A DNA stretch of 35,094 nucleotides from a virus. The position numbers and the translations under genes are program-made. Of this stretch, positions 1-8,375 are shown piece by piece. The notes beneath the pieces were generated by a model. The model ran no database searches and was not told the DNA's origin. It was given only the letters and a program-made list of their open reading frames with translations. Location: the IMG/VR virus record IMGVR_UViG_3300007640_000110, positions 1 through 35,094 of that record; one strand, 5' to 3'. Numbering within the stretch: the stretch's first letter is position 1; every line of letters starts with the position of its first letter.

Positions 1-30
1 GTCACGTATTTTTACACGCAAAATGATCAA

Positions 31-414
31 ATGACTAAAACAGCAGCAGTACACAGCATTCAAGGCACCTACGAGCCCGCCAGACACGACAAAAGGAAAG
101 AGAACGAAGAGAGTACCGCTATTGTTAACGCTCCTATACAGCGCCCTACTGCGCTTACAGGAAAGCGAGCAAATGAAATCTGGGATGGTAAGGTAAAAAT
201 TCTCCCTTGGCTTACAAATGCTGAAAGCGAAATGCTTTGCATGTACTGCATGCTGATTTCTGAGTTTGAAGCTGACCCCACAGAGTTTTCAGCCTCAAAA
301 ATGAACGTGGTGATTAAATTAGCCAGCGACTTAGGCATGACGCCGATTTCGCGCGGCAAGTTTAAATATGATGGTGATAAAAAGTCGCCAGGAAGTCACT
401 TGTTTGACAGCTGA
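31..414 (+). CDS. terS: Phage terminase small subunit (P27-like)
   Basis: This is probably the DNA-recognition subunit of the packaging motor, which directs the large subunit to the packaging site. It has 127 residues. The C-terminal part (about residues 50-110, from the GKRANEIWDGKVKILPWL stretch) resembles P27-family small terminases, and the N-terminal 45 residues are polar and probably disordered. It overlaps the large subunit gene by 47 bp, the usual order. The ATG at 31 is supported by an ATGA overlap with the gene that would enter from the other end of a circular molecule. The family call rests on the weak similarity plus position. It is slightly short for the family. Confidence 0.75.
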   Translation: MTKTAAVHSIQGTYEPARHDKRKENEESTAIVNAPIQRPTALTGKRANEIWDGKVKILPWLTNAESEMLCMYCMLISEFEADPTEFSASKMNVVIKLASDLGMTPISRGKFKYDGDKKSPGSHLFDS

Positions 415-2125
415 CAGAACGACCGACTACGCAAAAAATGTAGTCTCAGGAAAAATCATTGCAGGGCCACATGTTCGTGATGCCTGCAAGCGCCACATAA
501 AAGACTTGAAGCGCAAAGATATTCATTTCGATGTAGATATCGCCAATAGGGCGTTCGAATACTTCGAAACCGCGCTAAACCTAAATGGAGGCGAGTTTGA
601 AGGCGTCCCGTTTATATTGCAGCCTTGGCAAGCTTTTGTTGTTGGTTCTGTTTTTGGTTGGATCGGTGAAGATGGTTATCGACGTTTTCGCATTGCCTAC
701 ATAGAAACAGGAAAAGGCTCAGGAAAGTCGCCCTTAGTTGCCGGTATGGGCTTATATGCCCTAACCAGCGACAACGAACCACGCGCCGAAATTTACGCCG
801 CTGCGGTTAAGAAAGATCAAGCGAAAGTTTTATTTCGCGATGCAGTATCTATGGTGGAAATGTCGCCGATGCTGCAAGAAAGGCTAAATATTGGCGGGGG
901 CAGCGACCCGAATAATATTTCCTATCCCGCGCAAGGTTCATTTTTTCGCCCCATCTCATCAGAGGAGCGGGGAAAAGGACAATCTGGCCCACGTCCGCAC
1001 GTAGGAATACTCGACGAAGTACACGAGCACCCATCGAACACGATGGTTGAAATGCTGCGGGCCGGTACAAAGCAACGCAGACAAGCACTAATCCTGATGA
1101 TCACAAACTCAGGTAGCGATAGACGAACGCCTTGCTGGCAATATCATGAGTATGGCGCGAAAGTTTGCGACGGCACGCTAGAGGATGACGGTTTTTTTTC
1201 TTACGTTTGCGCGCTAGATGAGAAAGACGATCCGTTTGAGTCGGAAGATTGTTGGCTAAAAGCTAACCCAACATTAGATGTTACCCCTGGCCGCAAGTAT
1301 TTGCGCGAACAAGTGCGCGAAGCTAAGGGTATGCCATCAAAAGAGGCGCTAGTAAGGCGCTTGAACTTCTGCGAATGGGTCGAGGGTGTTAACCCACTAT
1401 TCTCTCGCGATATATGGCTCGCCACGCTAAACGACTTGGACTTGCGGGACTACGAAGGGAAAAGCTGTATAGCGGCCCTAGATTTGTCCTCAAAGCGCGA
1501 TTTAACCGCCCTGGCGCTAATATTCGAGGGTGAGCACGGTGTTGACGTAATACTCATCTACTGGACGCCTGAGGACACCATAAAAGAGCGCGCAAGAACT
1601 GACATGGCCCCTTATGAGCAATGGGCGAAAGATGGTTTTATTAACGCCATTCCTGGTAAGGCTATTGATTACGATGTTGTTGCTAAGTTTTTTATCGAAT
1701 TGCAAGACGATTACAACATCACAGTTGAGTCTATGGCTTATGACCGTTGGAAAATTGACCACCTTAAAAAAGCTTTTGACGATTTTGGCGTCGAATATTT
1801 CGACAGAAAAGATACAGACCGAGGCTACGGAATAGAAATGGTGCAGTTTGGTCAAGGATTCAAAGACATGGCCCCCGCTATTGATACGTTAGAAAGCCAC
1901 GTTTTAAACAACACGATACGAATTCAAGCTAACCCAGTGACAACTATGTGTGCTTCTAACGCCGCGATAGCAAAAGACCCGGCAGAAAATAGGAAGTTTG
2001 AGAAATCAAAAAGCACAGGCCGTATTGATGGCATGGTGGCGTTATCTATGGGCGTGCAGGCTCATGCGTTACAGGAAGAGGCACGGGTTAGCACACTGGA
2101 AACAATCGGGATGAGAACTCTATAA
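368..2125 (+). CDS. terL: Terminase large subunit (HK97/P27-type ATPase-nuclease)
   Basis: This is the packaging motor ATPase and headful or cos nuclease. It has 585 residues, normal for the family. The Walker A motif is TGKGSGKS near residues 114-121, and Walker B is HVGILDEVHEH near 211-221. The C-terminal nuclease half has acidic clusters: ALDLSSKRD near 363, AYDRWKID near 457, and a late RIDGMVAL motif. The N-terminal YAKNVVSGKI(I)AGPHVR stretch is typical of these enzymes. Two adjacent ATGs (368, 371) are possible starts and neither has a strong RBS, so it may be translated by coupling from the overlapping small subunit gene. Confidence 0.96.
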   Translation: MMVIKSRQEVTCLTADRTTDYAKNVVSGKIIAGPHVRDACKRHIKDLKRKDIHFDVDIANRAFEYFETALNLNGGEFEGVPFILQPWQAFVVGSVFGWIGEDGYRRFRIAYIETGKGSGKSPLVAGMGLYALTSDNEPRAEIYAAAVKKDQAKVLFRDAVSMVEMSPMLQERLNIGGGSDPNNISYPAQGSFFRPISSEERGKGQSGPRPHVGILDEVHEHPSNTMVEMLRAGTKQRRQALILMITNSGSDRRTPCWQYHEYGAKVCDGTLEDDGFFSYVCALDEKDDPFESEDCWLKANPTLDVTPGRKYLREQVREAKGMPSKEALVRRLNFCEWVEGVNPLFSRDIWLATLNDLDLRDYEGKSCIAALDLSSKRDLTALALIFEGEHGVDVILIYWTPEDTIKERARTDMAPYEQWAKDGFINAIPGKAIDYDVVAKFFIELQDDYNITVESMAYDRWKIDHLKKAFDDFGVEYFDRKDTDRGYGIEMVQFGQGFKDMAPAIDTLESHVLNNTIRIQANPVTTMCASNAAIAKDPAENRKFEKSKSTGRIDGMVALSMGVQAHALQEEARVSTLETIGMRTL

Positions 2126-2126
2126 T

Positions 2127-3596
2127 ATGTTCCAGTGGATGCAAAAGTTTTTCAATAATTCATCACTAGCCGCTCCTGAGCCATGGTTATCCGATGCTTT
2201 GGTGAGGAAAAGTAATAGCGGACAAGTTGTAACAGAAGAAACCGCACTAAAAGTCTCAGCTGTTTATGCGTGCACGCGAGTGATAGCTGAGTCTGTCGCG
2301 CAGTTGCCGTTGAATATTTACCGAAAGGAAAATAATGGTGATAGCGCGGTTGATAGCAAGCACCCTCTGCAAACGCTGTTGCACGACATGCCCAACAGTG
2401 AAATGTCCGCATTTGACCTGCATGACTTCAATATTTCAAAAATACTATTCCGCGGCACTTCTTACACCCAAATAAATCGCACAGGGGTGGGGAAAGTAGG
2501 CGAACTAATCCCTTTGACCGGTCGCGTTAAAGTTGACCGAGACTCTAGGGGGAAGCTTTACTACTTTCACACGACATTAAGTGGCACCGAGGAAGTGTTA
2601 AGAGCGGAACAAGTGTGGCGAATCCCTGGACTATCTATTGATGGAATCACAGGACTAACACCTATAGGGCTGGCTAGAGAGTCTATAGGGATGGCGTTGG
2701 CATCTGATGAGCATGGCTCAAGAATGCTAGCGAACGGCGCTGTAGTGCCGTCTGTGGTGGAAATACCCGACGCTCTAAGCGATCAGGCCTACGAAAGGGT
2801 CAAGCAACATTTCAACGAGAATCATGTCGGCACAATGAACGCTGGTAAGCCGATGCTGTTAGAGGAAGGTTTAAAGTTTAAGAATATCGGCCTGAATAAC
2901 GTCGATGCACAGTTTCTTGAAAACAGAAAATATCAAGTTATCGATATAACTCGCTGGTATCGAGTCCCCCCGCACATGATTGGCGAGCTTGATAATGCGA
3001 CATTCTCAAACATTGAGCATCAAGGGATCTATTTTCTAACGCACACGTTAAACGTTTGGCTAAAGCGTTACACGCAATCTATCTATCGTGACTTACTGAC
3101 CCCGGCTGAGCGGCAAACACACTTTGCAGACTTTGTTGTTGAGGCGTTATTGCGTGCTGATAGCGAATCTCGCTTTGATGCTTACGTTAAACAGATACAG
3201 AACAGCATGCTAACGCCTAACGAGGCTCGCGTTAAAGAAAACTTGCCGCGAGAGGAGGGGCTAGATGTTTTTTACTCCCCCGGAAATTTAATGACCGCAG
3301 AACAGCGCGAATCATCCGTAAGACAAGAAAACTTAATTAGAAATGCTCATAGACGTTTAATCAGCAAGGAAAAACAGTCCTTAACGACAGCAGCGAAGAA
3401 AAACAAAGGCGATGAGCTGCGAAATTGGGCTAGAGAGTTCTACAAGAATCACATTTCAACCGTTTCTGAAGAGCTTCAGTTAAGCGAATCTGAAAGCAAA
3501 AATTACTGCGATAAGCAACTTAAGACGGTTTTATCACATGACTGGTCAGAGGATTTAACCCAAGACCTATTGAAGGTGGCATTAAATGCAAATTAA
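2127..3596 (+). CDS. Portal protein (HK97 gp3-like)
   Basis: The portal forms the dodecameric ring at the head vertex through which DNA is packaged and to which the tail connects. It has 489 residues. The start of the fold is visible as VSAVYACTRVIAESVAQLPL (about residues 43-62), and the stretch RWYRVPPHMIGELDNATFSN (about 277-296) is typical of HK97-type portals. The C-terminal 100 residues are charged and helical. The gene starts 1 bp after the terminase stop and overlaps the protease gene by 11 bp, which is the canonical terminase-portal-protease-capsid order. Confidence 0.95.
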   Translation: MFQWMQKFFNNSSLAAPEPWLSDALVRKSNSGQVVTEETALKVSAVYACTRVIAESVAQLPLNIYRKENNGDSAVDSKHPLQTLLHDMPNSEMSAFDLHDFNISKILFRGTSYTQINRTGVGKVGELIPLTGRVKVDRDSRGKLYYFHTTLSGTEEVLRAEQVWRIPGLSIDGITGLTPIGLARESIGMALASDEHGSRMLANGAVVPSVVEIPDALSDQAYERVKQHFNENHVGTMNAGKPMLLEEGLKFKNIGLNNVDAQFLENRKYQVIDITRWYRVPPHMIGELDNATFSNIEHQGIYFLTHTLNVWLKRYTQSIYRDLLTPAERQTHFADFVVEALLRADSESRFDAYVKQIQNSMLTPNEARVKENLPREEGLDVFYSPGNLMTAEQRESSVRQENLIRNAHRRLISKEKQSLTTAAKKNKGDELRNWAREFYKNHISTVSEELQLSESESKNYCDKQLKTVLSHDWSEDLTQDLLKVALNAN

Positions 3597-4368
3597 AGCG
3601 ATGGGCGATAGTGCAGAGATACTTTTATACGACGAAATCGGAGAAAGCTTCTTTGGTGGTTATTCTGCTAAAGACTTTGCGACTGAGCTGGCCTCTGTTG
3701 GTAACGTTTCCGAAATCCACCTTCGGATAAACTCCCCGGGCGGGTCAGTGTTCGATGGGTTCGCCATGTACAACACCTTAAAGCGACACCCTGCGCGCGT
3801 TGTTGTTGATATAGATGGCATGGCGTTATCTATTGCCTCTGTCATTGCGATGGCTGGTGATGAAATACGCATGGCAGAGAATGCCCAGATGATGATTCAC
3901 AACCCTTACACGGTTGTCGCGGGTACGTCTAAAGACATGCGCGACACGGCTGATATTCTTGACTCGCTTAAGGACGGAATCTTGTCTAGTTATGCCAACC
4001 ATTCAAATTTAAACAACGATGCGTTGTCCGCAGCGATGGATGCAGAAACTTGGTACAACGCTGAGGAAGCTATAGCGGCTGGTTTAGCGCATTCAGAGGT
4101 TAAAGGCTTAAAGATTGCCGCGCATTTTGATCTTAGCGATCTAAAAAACGGCTATACGCTCGACAAGGCTAGAAACCTAAATTTGGTTTTTGATGAGGAA
4201 GAGCCACAAGTAGATAAGATTGAAGACCTTGATAACTATGAAACTATCGATGTTACTGTAAACGGTGAAGACATTATCGAAATCCCCGCTTGCAAGAAAG
4301 CTTTGGGCGTTTTGGATGGCTTGGATCGTGAGCTGAAGTTCCAAAAAGCAAAAGCAAAACTAATTTGA
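3586..4368 (+). CDS. ClpP-like prohead protease (S14)
   Basis: This serine protease matures the prohead, presumably by cutting the capsid protein's N-terminal delta/scaffold part. It has 260 residues. ClpP features are present: the INSPGGSVFDG strand (about residues 48-58), the nucleophile region GMALSIASVIAMAG with likely Ser82, and MMIHNP with likely His105. The last 70 residues are acidic, with KIEDLDNYETIDVTVNGEDI, and may be a scaffold-like tail. Its start lies inside the portal gene (11 bp overlap). Family ClpP enzymes are oligomeric, and this is inferred here. Confidence 0.93.
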   Translation: MQIKAMGDSAEILLYDEIGESFFGGYSAKDFATELASVGNVSEIHLRINSPGGSVFDGFAMYNTLKRHPARVVVDIDGMALSIASVIAMAGDEIRMAENAQMMIHNPYTVVAGTSKDMRDTADILDSLKDGILSSYANHSNLNNDALSAAMDAETWYNAEEAIAAGLAHSEVKGLKIAAHFDLSDLKNGYTLDKARNLNLVFDEEEPQVDKIEDLDNYETIDVTVNGEDIIEIPACKKALGVLDGLDRELKFQKAKAKLI

Positions 4369-4441
4369 TCCGTTAACGCCCTATTGGGTATCGCGGGCTA
4401 GTGCTTATCGCGGTCTATTGACCGAAAAAGGCACTTAAACG

Positions 4442-4464
4442 ACTGGCTTATTGCTGGTTTTTTT
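4442..4464 (+). terminator. Weak terminator-like hairpin before the capsid gene
   Basis: ACTGGC (4442-4447) can pair with GCTGGT (4453-4458) across the loop TTATT, using two G-U pairs, and it is followed by a T run to 4464. It could partly stop readthrough from the terminase-portal-protease transcript or act as an RNA processing point. Upstream, CGGTC-TATT-GACCG (about 4409-4424) forms another small hairpin. A matching but stronger hairpin plus T run stands before the major tail protein gene. Confidence 0.45.
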
Positions 4465-4468
4465 GTGC

Positions 4469-4502
4469 ATGAACGTCGTGAGACGTGCATTTCCTATAAG
4501 GA
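4469..4502 (+). promoter_or_regulatory. Capsid gene leader: GTGA-loop hairpin and strong RBS
   Basis: ACGTC (4473-4477) pairs with GACGT (4482-4486) around a GTGA loop, a GNRA-type tetraloop in RNA. ATG/CAT pairs extend the stem beyond one A-G mismatch. The RBS AAGGAG follows at about 4498-4503, giving good spacing to ATG 4512. The same arrangement, with nearly the same sequence ATGARCGTCGTGA, precedes the major tail protein gene. The likely role is mRNA stability or translation of the two most abundant virion proteins; this is inferred. Confidence 0.6.
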
Positions 4503-4511
4503 GTTTCCACA

Positions 4512-5696
4512 ATGGAAATTAATGATATTTTGAATAAGCGTGGCGTCTTAGTAAAAGACATGCGCGAGCTGGTCGACGTTGCCGAGAAAGAAGGCCGCGA
4601 TCTAAACGAAGAAGAGCAAACCAAATTTGAAGCAATGGATAAAGATCAGACGGAATTAAAAAACCGTGCTGACCGAATCCTGCGACAAAACGAAATCGAA
4701 GCTGAAGCAAACGAACTTCTGGAAGTGAAAAACCTTGAGATTGCTGAAGAAAACAGCGTTACAAAAGGAAAATTCGCTAACAAAGAGTACGCTAATGCAT
4801 TCGACCAGTATGTCCGCAAAGGCGGCGCTGCTCTTGATCACCAATATGCTAATGCTTTGCAGATTGGAACGGATTCTGAAGGTGGTTATATCACCCCTCA
4901 AGAATACGAAACTCGCTTAACCGTTGCCTTAGAAGAATTTAACGTTCTTCGAGGCGTTGTTGATGTGATGCCTACCAGCTCAGATCGCAATATTCCGGTC
5001 GAAGCAACTCGCGGTGTTGCAACCTGGACGGCTGAAGAGGCCGCTTACACTGAAAGCGATCCTGCTTTCAGTCAAGTTGTCCTCGGCGCTCACAAGTTGG
5101 GCCGCATTGTGAAAGTTTCTGAAGAATTACTCCAAGACGCTTTCTTCAATGTGGAGTCTTACCTTGCTGAGAACTTCGGCCGCGCATTTGGTGAAGCTGA
5201 AGAGGCTGCTTTTGCTAATGGCGACGGCAGCGGGAAACCAACCGGCATCGTTCAGGGTTCAACCTTGGGTGTTTCTGCCGCAGGCGCTGCCGCCATCACT
5301 TCCGATGAGCTAATCGATCTATACCACGCACTTAAGCGCCCTTATCGCGCCCGAGCTTGGTGGCTGATGAAAGATGACTCAGCAAAGCTTATTCGTAAGC
5401 TGAAAGACGGTGATAACCAGTACCTATGGCAGCCCGGCTTGCAGGCTGGCGAACCGGATACCATTCTTGGTCGTCCTGTAGCCATCTCTGATGGTATGCC
5501 TGCACCAACAACCGGAAACAAGTCTGTTGTCTTTGGCGATATGTCTTTTTATCGCGTTGCTGACCGCTCAGGAAAGGTTATGCAGCGTCTTAACGAGCTG
5601 TATGCCGCTAATGGTCAAGTAGGTTTTAGAATGTTCATGCGAGTAGACGGAAAAGTCACGCTTGCTGAGGCATTCCAGCACCTAATCCAGGCTTAG
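4512..5696 (+). CDS. Major capsid protein (HK97 fold)
   Basis: This protein forms the icosahedral shell. It has 394 residues, the usual length. Residues 1-90 are charged and helical (KDMRELVDVAEKEGRDLNEE), as in the delta/scaffold domain removed by the protease. The mature part shows HK97-type motifs: IGTDSEGGYITPQEYETRL (about 117-135), NVLRGVVDVMPTSS, AAYTESDPAF, GRIVKVSEELLQDA, and the late LGRPVAISDGMPAP with a P-domain-like end. It has its own strong RBS and leader hairpin and is followed by an intrinsic terminator, consistent with high expression. Confidence 0.96.
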   Translation: MEINDILNKRGVLVKDMRELVDVAEKEGRDLNEEEQTKFEAMDKDQTELKNRADRILRQNEIEAEANELLEVKNLEIAEENSVTKGKFANKEYANAFDQYVRKGGAALDHQYANALQIGTDSEGGYITPQEYETRLTVALEEFNVLRGVVDVMPTSSDRNIPVEATRGVATWTAEEAAYTESDPAFSQVVLGAHKLGRIVKVSEELLQDAFFNVESYLAENFGRAFGEAEEAAFANGDGSGKPTGIVQGSTLGVSAAGAAAITSDELIDLYHALKRPYRARAWWLMKDDSAKLIRKLKDGDNQYLWQPGLQAGEPDTILGRPVAISDGMPAPTTGNKSVVFGDMSFYRVADRSGKVMQRLNELYAANGQVGFRMFMRVDGKVTLAEAFQHLIQA

Positions 5697-5709
5697 TAAG
5701 AAACTCAGA

Positions 5710-5732
5710 AGGGGCGGGAAACCGCCCTTTTT
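5710..5732 (+). terminator. Intrinsic terminator after the capsid gene
   Basis: AGGGGCGG pairs with CCGCCCTT around a GAAA tetraloop (one G-U pair), followed by a T5 run. This is a textbook rho-independent shape, placed 13 bp after the capsid stop. Because more head genes follow closely without an obvious new promoter, it is probably partial and serves to raise the capsid transcript level. Confidence 0.8.
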
Positions 5733-5746
5733 GTTGAGGAAATCTC

Positions 5747-5920
5747 ATGAAAGTAAAGCTTTTAACAGGTGTTGCAGGGCCGGACTTTTCTTATTCGCCA
5801 GGTGAAACCGTTGATTTAGATGACGATTATGCACAGCGAATGATTGACAGCGGTCAAGCTGAAGCTGCTGCCCTTAAACCAAAAAAGGCCAAGAATGTCT
5901 CTAGCAATAGTAACGCCTAG
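5747..5920 (+). CDS. Small protein between capsid and connector genes (57 aa)
   Basis: A 57-residue frame starts MKVKLLTGVAGPDFSYSPGE and has a short lysine-rich end (KPKKAKN). Small acidic proteins of this pattern, beginning with KVK(L/F)L and a S/PG(E/D)xVDL motif, often sit just after the major capsid gene in HK97-like phages; their role is unsettled. RBS-like GAGGAAATCTC precedes the ATG. It overlaps the next gene by 26 bp, which supports it as a real gene in the head operon. Confidence 0.75.
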   Translation: MKVKLLTGVAGPDFSYSPGETVDLDDDYAQRMIDSGQAEAAALKPKKAKNVSSNSNA

Positions 5921-6452
5921 CTCTACACGCGCTGTTTCTGTTGAAGAGGCTAAACAATGGACCGGTGTGCCTGTAGACGATGATGATATTCGCATTCTGG
6001 CGCTAATTGATGCCGCAACAAGTCACATTGAGGACTTTATACGAGGCACGATAAATCAAACCGTCTACGACTATAGGTTAAGGGGTTTTGATAATTCTAT
6101 TTACCTGCCTAATCCGCCGCTAGTTTCCGTTGCATCTGTTAAATATATCGATGTAGATGGCGTTGAGCAGACGTTAGCGACCAGCGTTTACGACTTTGAT
6201 GTAAATAAAACCCCTGGCGAAATACGTTTAGCTTATGACCAGTCATGGCCTAGCCTTCGTGATGTAGAAAATAACGTCACGATTCGGTACACGGCAGGCT
6301 ACACGGCAGTGCCGGAAAAAATAAAACTAGCGATATTGATGCTGGTTGATCACTGGTACGAGCACCGAGGCGCAATCTCCGAGCTCCGGTTAAGTGAAAA
6401 CCCTTATGGCTTCGAATCGCTCCTAAACACATTCAAACAATTTAAATTCTAA
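5895..6452 (+). CDS. Head-tail connector (gp6-like / phiE125 gp8-like)
   Basis: This is probably the adaptor ring that docks under the portal. It has 185 residues from the ATG at 5895. An earlier in-frame ATG at 5844 exists, but the family motif begins right at 5895 (VTPSSTRAVSVEEAKQWTGV), so the later start is preferred. Helical connector features include ILALIDAATSHIEDFIRG and IKLAILMLVDHWYEHRGAIS, a very common signature of this family. It overlaps the previous gene and joins the next by a TAATG stop-start. Confidence 0.9.
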   Translation: MSLAIVTPSSTRAVSVEEAKQWTGVPVDDDDIRILALIDAATSHIEDFIRGTINQTVYDYRLRGFDNSIYLPNPPLVSVASVKYIDVDGVEQTLATSVYDFDVNKTPGEIRLAYDQSWPSLRDVENNVTIRYTAGYTAVPEKIKLAILMLVDHWYEHRGAISELRLSENPYGFESLLNTFKQFKF

Positions 6453-6778
6453 TGGAATCTGGACGCTTACGGCACGTTGTCACTATTGAAAAGAAGACAG
6501 AGAGCGCAGATACCGGATATGGCGAGAAGTCCATTGTATGGGCCAAATTCGCAAAGATAAGGGCTAATCTGCGGCCTATTTCCGGCAAAGAATTGTTTAT
6601 TTCTCAGCAGCACCACACAGAATCGAAAATGATAGCTGACATTCGTTACATGCCAGGCATTACCAACGAAATGCGGCTGGTTTATGGCGGCCTGCACTAC
6701 AACATTGTAGAGGTCAGAAACATCGATCAAAGAAACCGTCACATCAAGTTATTTTTATCCGAAGGCTTAATTGAATAA
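6452..6778 (+). CDS. Head closure / head-tail adaptor (SPP1 gp16-like)
   Basis: This 108-residue, beta-rich protein starts MESGRLRHVVTIEKKTES, the usual opening of head-tail joining proteins. It also has the W(A)KFAKIRANLRPISGKELF strand pattern and ends in IKLFLSEGLIE. It likely closes the portal channel after packaging and provides the tail docking surface. It is linked by TAATG overlaps on both sides. Confidence 0.9.
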   Translation: MESGRLRHVVTIEKKTESADTGYGEKSIVWAKFAKIRANLRPISGKELFISQQHHTESKMIADIRYMPGITNEMRLVYGGLHYNIVEVRNIDQRNRHIKLFLSEGLIE

Positions 6779-7281
6779 TGTTTGTAAGGGGCATTCCTGA
6801 AATACAGAATCGCCTAAGCCAAATAGAAAAAAAGCTGGCAAATCGTTCTATCAATAGGGCAAATCGGGCGGCGGCTGATCCATTGGTTGCAGCTGCAAAG
6901 AGTAGGGCTCCCATTGGGGCTAGCGGCGCGTTGAGGCGCAACATTGTTAAGCAAAAGTGGCGTAGTAAGTTCTTCGCATCGGTTTATTCTGTCGGTGTTG
7001 AGCATGGCCCAATACCCAAAGTTAAGTTAGACGGAAATTTTGGCGTTTTCCAAACAGGCAGAGATAAAGCAGGCAATCGCATCTTTGATGTGCGTAAGTT
7101 AACCAAGCGCGAACGACGTGGATCAGATCCGTTTTACTTCCACTTTGTGGAATTGGGTTTTCGCCACTATAAATCCGGCGAAATGGTATCGCCTAAACCC
7201 TTTTTAGAGCCTTCTTTGCAGCCTGCATCGGGAAGGGTGATTGATATTTACACTAATGTGCTAAGAAAAGAGATTTTCTAA
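6778..7281 (+). CDS. Neck / tail completion protein (HK97 gp10-like)
   Basis: This 167-residue protein has a basic N-terminal helix (residues 1-55), then the pattern KSRAPIGASGALRRNIV and the late FHFVELGF(RHYKSG) and KPFLEPSLQPA motifs. The last is the hallmark of HK97 gp10 family proteins, written xxxEFGTxxxxPxPFLRPA in many relatives. It acts at the head-tail interface. The gene joins its neighbours by one-base stop-start overlaps. Confidence 0.9.
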   Translation: MFVRGIPEIQNRLSQIEKKLANRSINRANRAAADPLVAAAKSRAPIGASGALRRNIVKQKWRSKFFASVYSVGVEHGPIPKVKLDGNFGVFQTGRDKAGNRIFDVRKLTKRERRGSDPFYFHFVELGFRHYKSGEMVSPKPFLEPSLQPASGRVIDIYTNVLRKEIF

Positions 7282-7640
7282 TGAAACCTGAAGAGATTTT
7301 ATATTCCGCTCTATCAGGGGATTTGGCAACAACCGCTATTGTCGGCACGAAAATATATGTTGATGACGCGCCGCAAGACATAGACGCGCCTTTGTTGGTT
7401 TATCAAAGAGACTCAACAGAGCCAAGAAACACGATCCACGGTACAAAAATAGGCGAGTTTGTCACGCTTGCGATTTTAGCTAAGGCGACGACCCGCAAAG
7501 CTGCGGAAGATTTAGCAACAACTATTGATACACCCATTAGGGCGGCTAATTTCTGGAAGACTGAACAAGTTTCCGGTTATGAGCCTGATGTTGATTATCA
7601 CGTTGTTGCTATCCAGTACCGATATTTTGATCCCGAATAA
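7281..7640 (+). CDS. Tail terminator / completion protein (DUF3168)
   Basis: A 119-residue protein with the DUF3168 layout: MKPEEILYSALSGDLATTAI at the N-terminus, YVDDAPQDIDAPLLVYQR, then the helix ATTRKAAEDLATTIDTPIRA and a C-terminal strand VAIQYRYFDPE. Relatives cap the tail tube at the head-proximal end. It is the last gene before a strong terminator that separates head and tail transcripts. Confidence 0.87.
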   Translation: MKPEEILYSALSGDLATTAIVGTKIYVDDAPQDIDAPLLVYQRDSTEPRNTIHGTKIGEFVTLAILAKATTRKAAEDLATTIDTPIRAANFWKTEQVSGYEPDVDYHVVAIQYRYFDPE

Positions 7641-7660
7641 TTACCGATAGACCCCCAAAC

Positions 7661-7684
7661 AGCCCGCTTTATGCGGGTTTTTTT
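7661..7684 (+). terminator. Intrinsic terminator before the major tail gene
   Basis: AGCCCGC (7661-7667) pairs with GCGGGTT (7673-7679) across TTTAT, followed by a T7 run. It sits 21 bp after the DUF3168 stop and directly before the leader hairpin of the major tail protein. No clear promoter is visible between it and 7731, so readthrough, antitermination or processing must supply tail gene expression. Confidence 0.85.
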
Positions 7685-7688
7685 ATGA

Positions 7689-7723
7689 GCGTCGTGATGA
7701 CGCGTTGTTCCCATTTGAAGGAG
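7689..7723 (+). promoter_or_regulatory. Major tail gene leader: GTGA-loop hairpin and strong RBS
   Basis: GCGTC (7689-7693) pairs with GACGC (7699-7703) around GTGAT. It is followed by the RBS GAAGGAG (7717-7723) and the ATG at 7731. Both structure and sequence (ATGAGCGTCGTGATGACG) match the capsid leader at 4469-4502, including position relative to the T run and RBS. Confidence 0.6.
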
Positions 7724-7730
7724 TTTTATT

Positions 7731-8375
7731 ATGGCCGCTACTACATGGTCAAGTGTGAGTATTGATGTACAAAGTGCTTTAGCTACTGCTATGACAGTCA
7801 GCGGCATTACTAAAGCAAATCCCGGTGTTGTTAGTTTCTCTGGCACCGACCCAAGCGATGGCGATTTTGTTGTGTTTCCAGATTTGGAAGGCATGACCCA
7901 AATGCGTGATCGCGTTGCGCGTGTTGATAATACGATCGCAAGTACTAGTTTTGAGGTAGAAGGTATCGACACTTCTGGCTATGGCACTTGGAGTGATGGC
8001 GATGCTCAGGTAATCACTTTTGGAACATCTATATCTACCTTTGTGGATGTGTCAGCATCAGGCGGAGAGCCTAATTTCGCCGACATAACTACGATTCACG
8101 ATAATCAGATTGTTGAAATTCCGACAACGGTTTCTCCTTTTGAGTTGTCCTTTGAGTCACAGTTTGATGTTAGCTCGAACGCGTTAACGGCTTTAAACGT
8201 TATCTCTGATAACCAAACGAAGGCAGCTGTTCGGATCACTTTCCCTAACGGGAATATTGTTGTTTTCTACGCCTACATAACAGCCGCGTTGATTCCTACC
8301 GGTTCCGCTCAAGACGTTGTTACTACTAACGTAACGATGAAAGCGACTGGCCGTCTAACGGCTTACGCATCGTAA
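7731..8375 (+). CDS. Major tail (tube) protein
   Basis: This 214-residue protein probably polymerises into the tail tube. It is beta-rich and low in Cys, with N-terminal AATTWSSVSIDVQSALATAM and C-terminal DVVTTNVTMKATGRLTAYAS. The central TTIHDNQIVEIPTTVSPFEL and FPNGNIVVFYAYI strands fit tube proteins. The call rests mainly on position (between tail terminator and gpG/gpGT-type frameshift gene), size, and the strong leader shared with the capsid gene. It ends in a TAATG overlap with the chaperone gene. Confidence 0.88.
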   Translation: MAATTWSSVSIDVQSALATAMTVSGITKANPGVVSFSGTDPSDGDFVVFPDLEGMTQMRDRVARVDNTIASTSFEVEGIDTSGYGTWSDGDAQVITFGTSISTFVDVSASGGEPNFADITTIHDNQIVEIPTTVSPFELSFESQFDVSSNALTALNVISDNQTKAAVRITFPNGNIVVFYAYITAALIPTGSAQDVVTTNVTMKATGRLTAYAS

